A stretch of DNA of 64,000 bases from an uncultured Shimia sp. (GTDB lineage Bacteria > Pseudomonadota > Alphaproteobacteria > Rhodobacterales > Rhodobacteraceae): positions 1 to 64,000 of the forward strand of contig CALCOY010000025.1 in the NCBI GenBank assembly GCA_937897325.1, given 5' to 3'. The translations under genes and the position numbers were made by a program. Each line of letters starts with the position of its first letter. Position 1 is the stretch's first letter. Below are positions 44,031-54,121 of this stretch, piece by piece. Under the pieces are notes generated by a model, which was given only the letters and a program-made list of their open reading frames with translations, was not told the DNA's origin and did no database searches.

Positions 44031-44716
44031 TGTTTGCGCTTTTCCAGCAGATCGATGCGCGCCGTCAAGTCATCCAGCCGACCGAGAACCGCATGCCGCA
44101 TATGCGTGACATCGCTGTGCAGCACATGGATCTTACGTGCGAGGTGCCGTAGCACTTCAACGGACGGATCCACCTTGTTCTGATCGGCCAGGCGCTCAAA
44201 GGCCGCGTGCATCTCGTCATACACTTCCTGTACGTCGGCACCCAATTCGTCTTCCGATGTGATCTCAACCGGCTGGAAGGCGGCATCCAGGTCATGCGTC
44301 TCGGCAGCTTTGATCAACCGTGCATCGAGATCAGCTATACTGGCACGCCATGCCGCCGCATCATCCGCCTCCTCCCAAAGTTCGGCCAATTCCGAAACTT
44401 CACTTTGCACAAGCACCAACGCGCCGCGTGCACGCCCAAGAACCTCGGCATTTACCTTCAGCGCCAATTCCAGATCGAATACCTTTGCATCCAACACACG
44501 CGGCTGACCCAGATCGTTGGCGACCACTTCAGCTGCCGCGACAGCGGTCGCGGCGGTACCCACATCGATGTCGCCCGCTAGCGCTTCGATGCGCAGGGTG
44601 CTGAACACCTCGTTCATCGCATCAATCTGAGAAACGGGCTGTTCCATCTTCTCGATCTCAGCCAGCCAATCTGCAGCATCGTCATTGTCGAATGCGAAGT
44701 GCCCCCAAGTGCCCAT
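44027..44716 (-). CDS. DUF4259 protein with C-terminal coiled coil
   Basis: A 229-residue protein. The first 15 residues (MGTWGHFAFDNDDAADW) are the DUF4259 signature, followed by an alanine-rich helical region. From about residue 110 the sequence is rich in heptads and ends KIHVLHSDVTHMRH...LDDLTARIDLLEKRK, a predicted coiled coil. The ORF overlaps the downstream CMD gene by ATGA. No enzymatic motif is visible; DUF4259 proteins have no known activity. Confidence 0.8.
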   Translation of the reverse strand: MGTWGHFAFDNDDAADWLAEIEKMEQPVSQIDAMNEVFSTLRIEALAGDIDVGTAATAVAAAEVVANDLGQPRVLDAKVFDLELALKVNAEVLGRARGALVLVQSEVSELAELWEEADDAAAWRASIADLDARLIKAAETHDLDAAFQPVEITSEDELGADVQEVYDEMHAAFERLADQNKVDPSVEVLRHLARKIHVLHSDVTHMRHAVLGRLDDLTARIDLLEKRKQ

Positions 44717-44752
44717 CAGATCATCCGCCTGTTGATCAGTGCTGCTTGCCGA

Positions 44753-45142
44753 TCATTCATGGTCTTCTGCCTCAAATACCTCAATCGCCGCGTTGAGCGC
44801 ATTGATCATAGCGGGAAACCCACCATAGAGGGTCATCTGGTAAATGATTTCGCAAATCTCTTCCCGGCTAGCACCGACCGCCCGCGCGCTCGAGATGTTC
44901 ACCTTAAGCTGTGGTTTGGTCTGGCCACCCAAGGCCGCAAGCGCTGCGATTGTTGCCAAAAGCCGTGTCTTTTCATCCACGACACCACGGCTGTAGAATG
45001 TGCCATAGGGCACTTCGACCACCATGCGCGACAGCCCCGGCACCAGCGCGTCATAGCGTGCGGCCAGTGCGTCTTCCATACCCGGATTAACGGCTTCGGA
45101 CAACGCTTTGCCACGCTTATATGTTGGCTCATCCAAACTCAA
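44753..45142 (-). CDS. carboxymuconolactone decarboxylase-family protein 2 (no CxxC)
   Basis: A 129-residue CMD-fold protein ([63 protein letters not shown]). It is closer to classical 4-carboxymuconolactone decarboxylase in its core than the paralogue at 43626-44030, but no protocatechuate pathway genes are near. No CxxC is present. It starts just after the 77-residue ORF on the same strand. Confidence 0.87.
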   Translation of the reverse strand: MSLDEPTYKRGKALSEAVNPGMEDALAARYDALVPGLSRMVVEVPYGTFYSRGVVDEKTRLLATIAALAALGGQTKPQLKVNISSARAVGASREEICEIIYQMTLYGGFPAMINALNAAIEVFEAEDHE

Positions 45143-45145
45143 GTT

Positions 45146-45379
45146 TCAGAACCCTCCGGTGCATATGTCTGGTGCGGCCCATGCTTTGGCGGGCAGATAG
45201 GCATTGATCAACTCCGGACGGGTCGAACCGTTCTGCCAGCCCCGGGGACACGTCTCGCCCATCGAAACGTAAAACACGTAGTCCATCGTCGCCGCAACGA
45301 CCGAGCTGTGCGGTCCCGTCACAAAAAAAACGGCGCCTGCCAGGAAAACGAAAGCCACATATTTGGACCAGCGTTTCAT
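45146..45379 (-). CDS. small exported hypothetical protein, 77 aa
   Basis: Not recognised. A hydrophobic N-terminal segment (residues 7-29, signal peptide or anchor) precedes a short mature region with two cysteines ([10 protein letters not shown] and PDICTGGF), which could form a disulfide in the periplasm. It overlaps the nuoI stop region by ATGA, so it is translated immediately after nuoI. Confidence 0.65.
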   Translation of the reverse strand: MKRWSKYVAFVFLAGAVFFVTGPHSSVVAATMDYVFYVSMGETCPRGWQNGSTRPELINAYLPAKAWAAPDICTGGF

Positions 45380-45870
45380 CGGTAGGGTGCGTCCAGTTCG
45401 AGATTGCGCGCAATCTCCGCCTCCCAGCGTTCGCCATTGGCGAGCAGCTTTTCCTTGTCATAGTAAAGCTCTTCCCGGGTTTCGGTGCTGAACTCAAAAT
45501 TCGGCCCTTCGACAATCGCATCGACAGGACAGGCTTCCTGGCAGAACCCGCAATAGATGCATTTCGTCATGTCGATGTCGTATCGCGTTGTCCTGCGGCT
45601 GCCATCATCGCGTGGTTCCGCATCAATCGTGATGGCCTGCGCCGGGCAGATTGCTTCGCACAGCTTGCAGGCGATGCAACGCTCCTCTCCATTTGGATAG
45701 CGGCGCAAGGCATGCTCTCCCCGGAACCGCGGCGAGAGCGGCCCTTTTTCATGCGGGTAGTTCAAGGTTGCCTTCGGCGCGAAAAAGTACTTTAGCCCCA
45801 GCTTCATCCCCTGCCAGAAATCCTGCAAAAGGAAATACTTGGCGGCGCGGGTGTAATCCATCTGCGTCAT
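45376..45870 (-). CDS. nuoI: NADH-quinone oxidoreductase subunit I
   Basis: A 164-residue hydrophilic subunit with two 4Fe-4S clusters (N6a, N6b) held by [16 protein letters not shown] and [16 protein letters not shown]. It is the electron bridge between NuoG and NuoB. The N-terminal helix ([19 protein letters not shown]) packs on the membrane arm. Coupled to the preceding small ORF by a TGATG overlap. Confidence 0.98.
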   Translation of the reverse strand: MTQMDYTRAAKYFLLQDFWQGMKLGLKYFFAPKATLNYPHEKGPLSPRFRGEHALRRYPNGEERCIACKLCEAICPAQAITIDAEPRDDGSRRTTRYDIDMTKCIYCGFCQEACPVDAIVEGPNFEFSTETREELYYDKEKLLANGERWEAEIARNLELDAPYR

Positions 45871-46064
45871 CAGTCGATGTCCTTTTCGTTGGTTTTCATG
45901 AAAGCCCAGGCGGCCATGGCTTTGCTGATCTCTTTGGGGTCAAGGCCCGTCATTTCTCGGGTCGTCACGTCCAGCGATTGCATCTCGAATTCGGCCGCAA
46001 GAAACGCCGCGAGATCATCGCGTTCATGCGCGGATGCGTCGGCTATGCATTCGGCCAGGCGCAT
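45870..46064 (-). CDS. small hypothetical protein between nuoH and nuoI, 64 aa
   Basis: Not recognised. A 64-residue soluble, acidic protein ([25 protein letters not shown]...). It starts at the ATG at 46064 (a GTG one codon earlier is also possible), 3 nt after the nuoH stop, and its own stop overlaps the nuoI start by TGATG. The tight spacing indicates it is translated with complex I subunits; it may be an assembly factor. Confidence 0.65.
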   Translation of the reverse strand: MRLAECIADASAHERDDLAAFLAAEFEMQSLDVTTREMTGLDPKEISKAMAAWAFMKTNEKDID

Positions 46065-46067
46065 CAC

Positions 46068-47105
46068 TCAGCCCCCCACCGTCCAGCGGGCATAGGCCCC
46101 CCAGAACCAATCGAACTTAGCGGCGAAGGACACAAAAACCACCCAGAATAGGCTGAGCGGCAGAAAGACCTTCCAGCCGATCCGCATGAGCTGATCATAG
46201 CGGTAGCGAGGCGTGATCGCCTTGACCATTGCGAAGAGGAAAAAGAAAAACGCCATCTTCGCCACCATCCAAAGCGCCCCATCAGGCAGGCCGGGAATGG
46301 GTGACAACCACCCGCCGAAGAACAGCAGCGACATCAAAGCACACATCAGGAAAATGGCGATATATTCGCCCGCCATGAACAGAAGGAACGGCGTGGAGGA
46401 GTACTCCACCTGATATCCGGCCACCAGTTCCGACTCCGCCTCTGGCAGGTCGAAGGGCGGGCGATTGGTTTCCGCCAGCGCGCTGATGAAAAACAAGAAC
46501 ACCATCGGCAGGTGTGGCAGCCAGTACCACGAAAAGAACCCGTATCCACCATCTTGACTAGCGACGATCTGACCGAAATTCATCGATCCGGCAGATATAA
46601 TGATGCCAATGATAATCAGGCCCAGCGACACCTCGTAAGAGATCATCTGCGCCGCCGACCGCAATGACCCTAGGAACGGGTATTTCGAATTGGACGCCCA
46701 CCCCCCCATGATCACGCCATAAACCTCAAGAGAGGAAACGGCGAAGACGAACAGGATAGCGACATTGATATCGCTCAAAACCCATGTCTCGTTGAAGGGG
46801 ATCACCGCCCAGGCAAGGATCGCCAACACAAAGCTGGTCATCGGCGCGAGCATGAAAACAGTCTTGTCGGCGCCCGCAGGGACGACGATTTCTTTGACCA
46901 CATATTTCAAGGCATCAGCGACCGTTTGCAGCAGACCATAGGCCCCCACGACATTCGGGCCGCGACGCATCTGAACGGCCGCCCAGATCTTGCGGTCACC
47001 GTAGACAAGGAACAGCAGGCTGATCATCACAAACGCCACAACGGCCAGCACTTGCGCCAGGATCAGCACAGCTATTCCGCCCGGAGTGGTAAAAAAATCA
47101 GCCAT
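46068..47105 (-). CDS. nuoH: NADH-quinone oxidoreductase subunit H
   Basis: A 345-residue membrane subunit contacting the quinone chamber. Typical motifs are [18 protein letters not shown] near residue 35, [24 protein letters not shown] and [20 protein letters not shown]. About eight helices. The last subunit before the I gene; a lipoprotein-like ORF precedes it. Confidence 0.98.
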   Translation of the reverse strand: MADFFTTPGGIAVLILAQVLAVVAFVMISLLFLVYGDRKIWAAVQMRRGPNVVGAYGLLQTVADALKYVVKEIVVPAGADKTVFMLAPMTSFVLAILAWAVIPFNETWVLSDINVAILFVFAVSSLEVYGVIMGGWASNSKYPFLGSLRSAAQMISYEVSLGLIIIGIIISAGSMNFGQIVASQDGGYGFFSWYWLPHLPMVFLFFISALAETNRPPFDLPEAESELVAGYQVEYSSTPFLLFMAGEYIAIFLMCALMSLLFFGGWLSPIPGLPDGALWMVAKMAFFFFLFAMVKAITPRYRYDQLMRIGWKVFLPLSLFWVVFVSFAAKFDWFWGAYARWTVGG

Positions 47106-47111
47106 GCTTCC

Positions 47112-47495
47112 TCAAGACGTCGGTATTCCCTTCTCCGCGCATGTTTTGGCCACCTCGTCGGCTTCAAGCGTGACCAATCCGCGCGGACGTGTTGGCGAGA
47201 TGGTGTAAACCGCATCGGCACGCCAGACGCCAGATACTTCATCTACTTTTGTGCGCAAATGCCGCGCAAACGCCCAGCCCTGACGCAAGGTGTAGCCTGC
47301 AACGGCGCAGTCGGCATAATCCTCGACATCAGCCTCGGTCAGAGCGTTGGTCATCTCCACATCAATATGCACCAGGTTCTCATCAAGGCCCAAGGTCCGA
47401 ATGCCCAGATACTCGGGGATCAGGTCCTCAGCTGCGGGGCCCCTATCAGCGCATGCGGCCATGGGCAACACAGCTATTAGGGCCAATGCCCTCAC
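47112..47495 (-). CDS. putative lipoprotein in the nuo cluster
   Basis: A 127-residue protein with a short signal ending in a lipobox-like LPMAAC (Cys15), so probably anchored to the membrane on the periplasmic side. The mature part has two further cysteines and no recognised domain. It starts with GTG at 47495, overlapping the nuoG stop (GTGA). It is one of several exported accessory ORFs inserted between nuo genes. Confidence 0.7.
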   Translation of the reverse strand: MRALALIAVLPMAACADRGPAAEDLIPEYLGIRTLGLDENLVHIDVEMTNALTEADVEDYADCAVAGYTLRQGWAFARHLRTKVDEVSGVWRADAVYTISPTRPRGLVTLEADEVAKTCAEKGIPTS

Positions 47496-49510
47496 TCCGC
47501 CGCCAGCGGTTGTGCCCGTCTGGACGCGGCCCCCGCCGAAAGCTCGGCCATGAGCTGGCTGGCCCGCGCGATGGGGTTGGTCAGGTAGAAATCTTTCATC
47601 GGATAGTCGAAATCACCCTCTCTCAGACCCCCGACTTCAAGTGATTGCCATTCGTTTTCAGGTACTTCGTCGACTTTCTTGAGATGCGGGATATCCTCAA
47701 CAAGCGCCTGACGCAATTGCGCAAGGCTGTCCCACGGCTGCGTCGCTTCAATCTCGGCGGATAGCGCACGCAGTATGGCCCAGTTTTCCTTGGCCTCGCC
47801 GGGCGCGAAACTGGCCCTCAGTGCCAGTTGTGGACGCCCCTCGGTGTTGACAAAAAGACCCTGTTCCTCGGTGTAGGCGGCGCCTGGCAGGATCACATCA
47901 GCCCTGTGTGCGCCCCGGTCGCCATGACTACCCTGATAGATTACGAATGCGCCCGCAGGTACGTCGATTTCATCCGCACCAAGGTTGTAGACCACATCCG
48001 CTTTCAAAGCTGCCTCGACACCGCCATCGCAGGTCGCACCTACATCCATCGCGCCAACCCGGGCCGCGGCATTGTGCAGGATCAAGAGTTTCGATTGCGC
48101 GGTCTCGGCCATCCTGTGGATCGTCGCCAAAACCTCTGCGCCATCGGAACCTGTCAGAACGCCCTGGCCGACGATGATGATCCCGTTCAGATCGTGTTTG
48201 TCGGAATGATCCATCGCGGCAAGGCCGGCAAGTGCTTCTCTTCCCGTTCCGATCTGGATCACGTCATATGTCAGATCCGCCTTGGCCCCGATCCGGGCGA
48301 CCTTTGCGCCGCGCAGCCAGGCCTTACGGATCCGAGCGTTCAGCACGGGTGCTTCCAGCCGCGGGTTCGTCCCGATCAGCAGGATGTTGTTGGCCTCATC
48401 AATCTCTTCGATGGTCGCATTGCCCACATAGGCCGAACGGTTGCCATCCGGCAGCTTCACCCCATCCGTCCGGCATTCGACCATACCGCCCTGTTCTTCA
48501 ATCATCTGCTTCAGCGCATAGGTCGCCTCCACCGGGACCAGATCGCCAACCAATCCAGAAAGCGTTTTTGCTCCCTTGATGGCCTCCGCCGCTTTCGCGA
48601 GTGCCTCGGGCCACGTGGCCGCGCTCAGCTTGCCATTTTCGCGCACATAGGGCTTGTCGAGCCGCTGACGCCGCAAACCATCCCAGACAAAGCGCGTTTT
48701 GTCAGAGATCCATTCCTCGTTGACGCCGTCATGATTACGCGGCAGGAAACGCATGACTTCGCGCCCTTTCGTATCCACCCGGATGTTGGAACCAAGCGCG
48801 TCCATGACGTCGATGCTTTCGGTCTTGGTCAGTTCCCACGGGCGGGCTGTAAAGGCATAGGGTTTGGACACCAGCGCACCGACAGGACACAGATCAATGA
48901 TGTTACCCTGAAGGTTGCTGTCGAGCGTTTCGCCCAGATATGATGTGATCTCTGCATCCTCACCCCGGCCGGTCTGGCCCATCTGGGTGATCCCGGCGAC
49001 TTCTGTGGTGAAGCGAACGCAGCGCGTGCAAGAGATACAGCGCGTCATATGCGTTTCGACTAACGGCCCTAGGTCAAGGTCATCCACGGCACGCTTGGGT
49101 TCGCGAAAACGACTGAAGTCCACCCCGTAAGCCATTGCCTGGTCTTGCAAATCACACTCGCCGCCCTGATCGCAGATCGGGCAGTCAAGCGGATGGTTAA
49201 TCAGCAGAAACTCCATCACGCCCTCGCGGGCCTTCTTGACCATGGGCGAGTTTGTTCGCACTTCCGGGGGCGCGCCTTCCGGTCCGGGCCGCAGATCACG
49301 CACCTGCATCGCACAGGATGCCGCAGGCTTCGGAGGACCGCCGACGACCTCGACCAAACACATTCGGCAATTGCCCGCAATCGACAGGCGTTCGTGATAA
49401 CAGAAGCGCGGGATCTCGATCCCCGCCTCCTCACAAGCCTGAATGAGGGTCAGAGCCGGATCGACTTCAACCTCCGCACCGTCGATGATGATCGTTCTCA
49501 GGTCGCTCAT
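47492..49510 (-). CDS. nuoG: NADH-quinone oxidoreductase subunit G
   Basis: A 672-residue hydrophilic subunit that carries the N1b 2Fe-2S cluster ([14 protein letters not shown] region) and N4/N5 4Fe-4S clusters ([34 protein letters not shown]). The molybdopterin-oxidoreductase-like body has lost catalytic residues, as usual. Length is shorter than E. coli NuoG and typical of alphaproteobacteria and mitochondria. The start at 49510 is preceded by the DUF5333 gene. Confidence 0.98.
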   Translation of the reverse strand: MSDLRTIIIDGAEVEVDPALTLIQACEEAGIEIPRFCYHERLSIAGNCRMCLVEVVGGPPKPAASCAMQVRDLRPGPEGAPPEVRTNSPMVKKAREGVMEFLLINHPLDCPICDQGGECDLQDQAMAYGVDFSRFREPKRAVDDLDLGPLVETHMTRCISCTRCVRFTTEVAGITQMGQTGRGEDAEITSYLGETLDSNLQGNIIDLCPVGALVSKPYAFTARPWELTKTESIDVMDALGSNIRVDTKGREVMRFLPRNHDGVNEEWISDKTRFVWDGLRRQRLDKPYVRENGKLSAATWPEALAKAAEAIKGAKTLSGLVGDLVPVEATYALKQMIEEQGGMVECRTDGVKLPDGNRSAYVGNATIEEIDEANNILLIGTNPRLEAPVLNARIRKAWLRGAKVARIGAKADLTYDVIQIGTGREALAGLAAMDHSDKHDLNGIIIVGQGVLTGSDGAEVLATIHRMAETAQSKLLILHNAAARVGAMDVGATCDGGVEAALKADVVYNLGADEIDVPAGAFVIYQGSHGDRGAHRADVILPGAAYTEEQGLFVNTEGRPQLALRASFAPGEAKENWAILRALSAEIEATQPWDSLAQLRQALVEDIPHLKKVDEVPENEWQSLEVGGLREGDFDYPMKDFYLTNPIARASQLMAELSAGAASRRAQPLAAE

Positions 49511-49513
49511 GCC

Positions 49514-49912
49514 TTAGTTCACCCTTAGTAAAGCGCCAATCTGACTGCCTCTCGCGATCTCTGCCCGGCCAAGTTCGCAATACGTATCGGGGGTCGCACG
49601 TTTGACCCCGCCAGCTTGCAGATACTTGTCCCGCTTCGATTTCAACCGCGCCTTCTCGGAGTCCGACTTGCGATAGGCATTAATCTCCGCGTCCGAATAC
49701 CCCAAGTCCTTCGCCCGTGATTGCAAACCATTCGCCATGCTGATCGCACGGAACATGCGCGCAGATATATCCGGGCAGTTCTTACGGATCTCATCCGCGA
49801 TGCCAATCACCAGAATGGTGTTGTCGATCTCCGCCACCTCGCGCAGCGGCGGCTTGGCCAGGGACATGCTGGCCAGCAAAGCAATCATACCTGCCATAGT
49901 CATTGCGCGCAT
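49514..49912 (-). CDS. DUF5333 protein, exported, upstream of nuoG
   Basis: A 132-residue protein with a signal peptide (MRAMTMAGMIALLASMSLA) and a mature DUF5333-like domain (DEIRKNCPDISARMF, LGYSDAEINAYRKSD) containing two cysteines. DUF5333 proteins are found with nuo genes in Rhodobacterales; function unknown. It starts 4 nt from the nuoG start and so is tightly linked. Confidence 0.8.
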   Translation of the reverse strand: MRAMTMAGMIALLASMSLAKPPLREVAEIDNTILVIGIADEIRKNCPDISARMFRAISMANGLQSRAKDLGYSDAEINAYRKSDSEKARLKSKRDKYLQAGGVKRATPDTYCELGRAEIARGSQIGALLRVN

Positions 49913-50029
49913 CGTATCTCTCCTATCACACGACTTAGGTGTCGCAGAAGGAAAAGCCCACCATTGCTATGCAATAACAAGCCCGACAACCAATGGCATG
50001 GCGCATAATGTCGCCATCACTCAAGGCAG

Positions 50030-50413
50030 TTACTCCTCGCAGCTGCCCTGCAGCACCAGCGTGTCCCCGTCAAGCGTCACTTCTTCCGCATCAGGTCCCG
50101 AGGTCCATGCGATGTCCGATGTACCGAAATTCGTGACGCAATAGCTGATCGCCTCATAGCGACCCGCCTCGCGCGCGCCGTCCAGACTGGCCGAAACCGG
50201 CGTGACCGACACGCTGAACAGGTTGAACTGACGGTCGATCCGTTTGAGCTTTGCATTGTAGAACTGCCCATCGAACGCGATCCGATCCTCGTTGCGACCA
50301 CAAGCCGCCAGGATCAGAAAGACCCCAAGCAGCAAAAAGACCAACCAAAGAGCCGACCGTGTGTCGGTTGCGGCAACCGCTTGTGCCTGCGCCAGATCAG
50401 ACCGGTTCTTCAT
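50030..50413 (-). CDS. hypothetical membrane-anchored protein, 127 aa
   Basis: Not recognised. An N-terminal segment (ALWLVFLLLGVFLILAAC, about residues 22-38) could be a signal anchor or lipoprotein signal, followed by a beta-rich mature region (RIAFDGQFYNAKLKRIDRQFNLFSVSV, YEAISYCVTNFGTSDIAW). The frame extends to 50464, but the ATG at 50413 is preferred. It is 117 bp upstream of the DUF5333 gene on the same strand. Confidence 0.6.
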   Translation of the reverse strand: MKNRSDLAQAQAVAATDTRSALWLVFLLLGVFLILAACGRNEDRIAFDGQFYNAKLKRIDRQFNLFSVSVTPVSASLDGAREAGRYEAISYCVTNFGTSDIAWTSGPDAEEVTLDGDTLVLQGSCEE

Positions 50414-50869
50414 CACAATGCTCCACTCTGCATAACCTGACGCGTTGTTTGCGCCACATCGCAACAGCTTTCAAGAGGTGGGCGGTTCAACAGGCGAGCC
50501 GCTTGAACATCGGGACAGTGCCCAGCGAAGATACCGCGCCTCTCGCACGCACGTAGTGGCACTGAGTTTTTTGGGGCGACCAGCCATGAAAATCAAAAAG
50601 CAGCGAAAGCGGACGGGCCAACAGCGATGCCAAACGCCACACTTCCGCCCAAGGCTTTCAGCGAGTCTCTCGATGCATAAAGGCTCACACGACGCGCCAT
50701 GCATTTGGCGATGAGGGCTTGTCCGCAAGCGGCGCATTGAACATCACTGAATTGGGGTGGATTCGGTGCCAACACGCAAACCAGACCCAGTTGCTTGGCA
50801 CCACGCGACCGCGGGCCATCGGGCGGTACGGTTTTGGTTGCGACTTGACAGATGGTTCATCAAACCTTC
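50414..50869. other. 456-bp region without a convincing gene
   Basis: Only short frames occur here, e.g. a minus-strand frame at 50593-50775 containing CAACGQALIAKCMARR and overlapping frames on both strands. None has a good ribosome site or a recognisable domain. It lies on the nuoF-nuoG interruption together with an IS66 remnant and may be a degenerate or foreign segment. Confidence 0.5.
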
Positions 50870-51109
50870 CTATCTCCGCCGTCGATCACGTAGCGGGGCC
50901 ACGCCGCCCGATGCCTTACGCAGAAAAGCGATGACCATGATCCCTCCAACGACCAGAAGTCCTGCCATGGGAGCATAGGCCCAGGCAGGGATGATCCCGT
51001 AGGTGATCGCCTGATGAGATCCCCAAAGTGGCACACCCACGATTGCGATGGTTGCAAGCGCTGCGCCAAGGCTCAACAGTCCATCCCACATGTTTTTGAA
51101 GAAGCTCAA
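50870..51109 (-). CDS. small membrane protein, 79 aa
   Basis: Not recognised. Two hydrophobic segments (ALATIAIVGVPLWG and AYAPMAGLLVVGGIMVIAFL) and a basic C-terminal tail (LRKASGGVAPLRDRRRR). It would start with TTG at 51109 or ATG at 51091. No ribosome site is strong. Possibly a real small membrane protein of the interrupted nuo region. Confidence 0.45.
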   Translation of the reverse strand: MSFFKNMWDGLLSLGAALATIAIVGVPLWGSHQAITYGIIPAWAYAPMAGLLVVGGIMVIAFLRKASGGVAPLRDRRRR

Positions 51110-51549
51110 ACCGCGTCCCTTTTTCCCCAGAGCATCACGCGAACCGCTTTGTCAGGCGGATCGTGCCAGACAATCGCAGAAAAAGGCGTAGTCGCTGCGG
51201 CCCTGTGCTTCAAGATGTACGAAACGCCCGACTGCCTCAGCGATTGCGGGGCGATGTCCTTCGGGCGCCCAATACATTACCAGCCTACAACCCCGGATCG
51301 GGATCGTTTGGTAAGTCTTTCCAGTCATAGAAGCGCTTTTAGAGCGTGTTGACAAAAGTGCCGCAGGCTTTCGGCGTCTTCCCAGACCGACAAATTGCTC
51401 AAAATGCGGGGAGGTTGCCGCCCAGGGGCCTCGCCGGATCCAGTTGCGAGGCCTCAACCTCATCCCCCTCGATATGCCAGACATCACCCGGACTGCGCCG
51501 CGCGGTGGTGCCCCTTCGGTGGGCAGTCTGGTGGGTTTTGCTGATGAGG
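51110..51549. other. 440-bp region with only short frames
   Basis: Contains a 58-codon minus-strand frame (51152-51328, including GCRLVMYWAPEGHRP) and an antisense extension of it, but no recognisable gene. It adjoins the IS66 remnant and likely belongs to the same disrupted segment. Confidence 0.45.
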
Positions 51550-51938
51550 GTTGGTGTCCGCTCAAGGTAAATAGACACTTGGAAGCGCTGGTTGGGGGGA
51601 AGAGGTGCATGCGTCGGAATTGGAGCGATCACGCGCGGACGATCTGCGCGCGGACGCGGTTGCTCCTGATCTTCTTTGCGCGGGTTGCGCGGTGCTATGA
51701 TCTGAAAACGAGCCAGATCTTCGACTGGCTCAAAGATCCCAAGCTTACGGCGTTGCCGGATGACGAATCCCCGGCCTGTTTCCTACCGGTCGAAGTGGTC
51801 GAACCGAACACGCCCCAAGACAGAGGCCATCATTGATCACAACGAGATGGTTGTCGAACTGGTTTGCTGTCTGCGGCTGCGAATTGTCGGTTCCAATGAT
51901 CCGGATGCACTGGCCGATCTGATCCGAAAGCTTGGCAC
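51550..51938 (+). pseudogene. IS66-family tnpA remnant
   Basis: The segment from EALVGGKRC through RNWSDHARTICA...RVARCYDLKTSQIFDW and the tail MVVELVCCLRLRIVG...ALADLIRKLG match the small helix-turn-helix protein encoded first in IS66 elements. It is split by at least one frameshift (near 51830) and its N-terminus is not intact. It is followed directly by the tnpB remnant. Confidence 0.65.
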
Positions 51939-52266
51939 ATGGTCCCGGTTTCTGCGCAAACCAAGGTCTGGCTGGCCGCCCCGGGGTCACAGACATGCGC
52001 AGGGGGTCAACGGTCTTTCCGCTCTTGCGGAAAAGACTTTGGCCGAACACCCGTTCTCGGGATATCTGTTCGTGTTCCGGGGCCGCTGCGGTGGTCTGAT
52101 CAAGGTGATCCGGTTCGACGGCTGAGGCCCGTGCTTGTTTGCCAGGCGCCTGGAGAAGGGCCGGTTCGTTTGGCCGTCGCCTGCCGACGGCAAGGTGTCC
52201 GTCACACCAGCACAACTGTCGATGTTGCTGGAAGGTCGTGACTGGCGCACATCCAGGCGCCACTGA
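51939..52266 (+). pseudogene. IS66-family tnpB remnant
   Basis: The protein segments AQTKVWLAA, then in another frame GLSALAEKTLAEHPFSGYLFVF and GGLIKVIRFDG, then after an in-frame TGA at 52123 the segment GPCLFARRLEKGRFVWP and SPADGKVSVTPAQL, are the IS66 TnpB sequence in order. At least one frameshift (about 51975-51995) and one nonsense codon show it is dead. No tnpC, the large transposase gene, follows. Confidence 0.85.
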
Positions 52267-52589
52267 CCACTGGCGATCCATCAACAAGTCCAGTGCCTAG
52301 AACTGCCAAGCTCTAGCATCAACGCGCAGGCACAATCGGCACCAGTTTGGTTCCAGATCAAAGAGCGCGGATCATCCAAACCCTGTTTCAGAGTGCCAAG
52401 ATTTAAAGAGGCACGCTGGCTATTGCACAGATCAAAGCAATGGCAATCGAACACATGAAAAAGAGGCCCAAAGGGATCACAAGCTGTCAAAGCTGCCGAA
52501 GAGTTAACCGCCCTTTCCAATGCCCATCAACGTTATGCATGGACATGCCCGCAAGATGGGCATTGCAAACCAAGTAGACGCCAAATTCG
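52267..52589. other. 323-bp intergenic region before the nuoF end
   Basis: No gene with support is visible; a 79-codon minus-strand frame at 52281-52520 is unrecognised and unlikely. The segment may include remnants of the IS66 insertion's right side. Confidence 0.5.
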
Positions 52590-53882
52590 CTATTCAGCGG
52601 CGACCTGCGTGCCGCCGCGCCTGTGCTTGATCCGATCCTCTATCTCATCGCGGAAGTTGCGGATCAGACCCTGAATGGGCCAGGCCGCGGCGTCACCCAA
52701 AGCGCAGATCGTGTGCCCCTCGACCTGCTTTGTCACGTCAAGCAGCATGTCGACTTCCTCGACCTCGGCCTCACCTTTAACCAGTCTTTCCATAACACGC
52801 ATCATCCAGCCTGTGCCCTCCCGGCAGGGCGTGCATTGCCCGCAGCTTTCGTGTTTGTAAAACTTCGAAAGCCGCCAGATTGCCTTTATGATATCCGTAC
52901 TCTGATCCATCACGATGACCGCCGCCGTGCCCAGCCCCGATTGCAGATCGCTGCGCAGATAGTCGAAATCCATAATTGCGTCGCGCATGTTTTCGCCACG
53001 CACACAAGGCACGGACGATCCGCCGGGGATCACTGCCTTCAGATTGTCCCAACCGCCGCGGATCCCGCCGCAATGCTTTTCGATCAGTTCTTCGAAACTG
53101 ATGCTCATCGCTTCTTCGACCACGCATGGGTTGTTCACGTGACCACTGATCGCAAAAAGCTTTGTGCCCAAATTGTTGGGCCGCCCGAAGCTGGCGAACC
53201 ATTCGGCTCCGCGCCGCAGCACTGTTGGGACGACGGCGATAGACTCAACATTATTGACAGTGGTCGGACAACCATAGAGGCCCGCACCGGCCGGGAACGG
53301 AGGTTTCATCCGCGGCATGCCCTTCTTGCCCTCAAGGCTTTCAAGAAGCGCGGTTTCCTCGCCACAGATATAGGCCCCTGCCCCGTGGTGCAGATAAATG
53401 TCGAAATCCCAACCGGATCCGGCGGCATTGGGACCAACCAACCCGGCATCATAGGCCTCATCAATGGCGTTCTGCAGCGCCTCTTTCTCGCGGACATATT
53501 CGCCCCGAATGTAAATGTAGCAGGCATGGGCCTGCATCGCGAATGAGGCGACAAGGCAGCCTTCGATCAGCGTATGCGGATCATGGCGCATGATCTCGCG
53601 ATCCTTGCAAGTACCGGGCTCGGATTCATCGGCATTGACCACCAGATAGCTGGGCCGACCATCGCTTTCTTTCGGCATGAAGGACCATTTGAGCCCGGTC
53701 GGAAAGCCGGCCCCACCCCGGCCACGCAGACCAGAATCTTTCATTTCCTGAACGATCCAGTCGCGGCCCTTTTCGATCAGCTTGGCCGTACCATCCCAAT
53801 GGCCGCGCGCCTGCGCACCGCGCAGGGACCGATCGTGCATCCCGTAGATGTTCGTAAAGATCCGGTCCTTGTCGTCCAGCAT
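52590..53882 (-). CDS. nuoF: NADH-quinone oxidoreductase subunit F
   Basis: A 430-residue subunit holding FMN and the N3 4Fe-4S cluster. [17 protein letters not shown] is the NADH-binding glycine-rich loop, and the cluster motif [14 protein letters not shown] is near residue 350. Complex I's NADH-dehydrogenase module (NuoE/F/G) is complete in the window. It is followed downstream (toward nuoG) by the interrupted region. Confidence 0.98.
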   Translation of the reverse strand: MLDDKDRIFTNIYGMHDRSLRGAQARGHWDGTAKLIEKGRDWIVQEMKDSGLRGRGGAGFPTGLKWSFMPKESDGRPSYLVVNADESEPGTCKDREIMRHDPHTLIEGCLVASFAMQAHACYIYIRGEYVREKEALQNAIDEAYDAGLVGPNAAGSGWDFDIYLHHGAGAYICGEETALLESLEGKKGMPRMKPPFPAGAGLYGCPTTVNNVESIAVVPTVLRRGAEWFASFGRPNNLGTKLFAISGHVNNPCVVEEAMSISFEELIEKHCGGIRGGWDNLKAVIPGGSSVPCVRGENMRDAIMDFDYLRSDLQSGLGTAAVIVMDQSTDIIKAIWRLSKFYKHESCGQCTPCREGTGWMMRVMERLVKGEAEVEEVDMLLDVTKQVEGHTICALGDAAAWPIQGLIRNFRDEIEDRIKHRRGGTQVAAE

Positions 53883-53886
53883 GCCT

Positions 53887-54108
53887 TTAACCCTTGTCCT
53901 TCTGGCGTGCCCGCCAGAACCCGATGCCTACCCACAGCGCCCAGCCGAACCCAGCGAGCACGATCAGATCGAACAGGGCCCGGATCCGGTTGGACCAGCC
54001 CAGTTGCGATCCGGCGATGTTGGCGCACACCCACAGGATGCCGAGCCCTGCAATGACCAAAGCCAAACGCTGACCTGCTTTTTGACCGTCACCGTGCTTT
54101 TGCGCCAT
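53887..54108 (-). CDS. DUF5337 small membrane protein
   Basis: A 73-residue protein with two hydrophobic segments ([18 protein letters not shown] and [17 protein letters not shown]), a pattern matching the DUF5337 family found next to nuoE/nuoF in Rhodobacterales. It begins 4 nt from the nuoF start. It could be a small accessory subunit or assembly factor; not established. Confidence 0.8.
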   Translation of the reverse strand: MAQKHGDGQKAGQRLALVIAGLGILWVCANIAGSQLGWSNRIRALFDLIVLAGFGWALWVGIGFWRARQKDKG

Positions 54109-54121
54109 GTGTCATACGGCC

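Larger units (their letters stand above)
51550..52266 (+). mobile_element. degraded IS66-type insertion inside the nuo cluster
   Basis: Adjacent tnpA and tnpB remnants on the plus strand, opposite to the nuo genes, without tnpC and without recognisable terminal inverted repeats. The element therefore appears to be an old truncated insertion between nuoF and nuoG. Boundaries are approximate. Confidence 0.75.

Noticed and set aside
47828-48943. 371-codon plus-strand frame within nuoG
   Set aside because: Entirely antisense to a well-supported nuoG; no recognisable domain.
52623-53546. 307-codon plus-strand frame within nuoF
   Set aside because: Antisense shadow of nuoF; no domain and no ribosome site.
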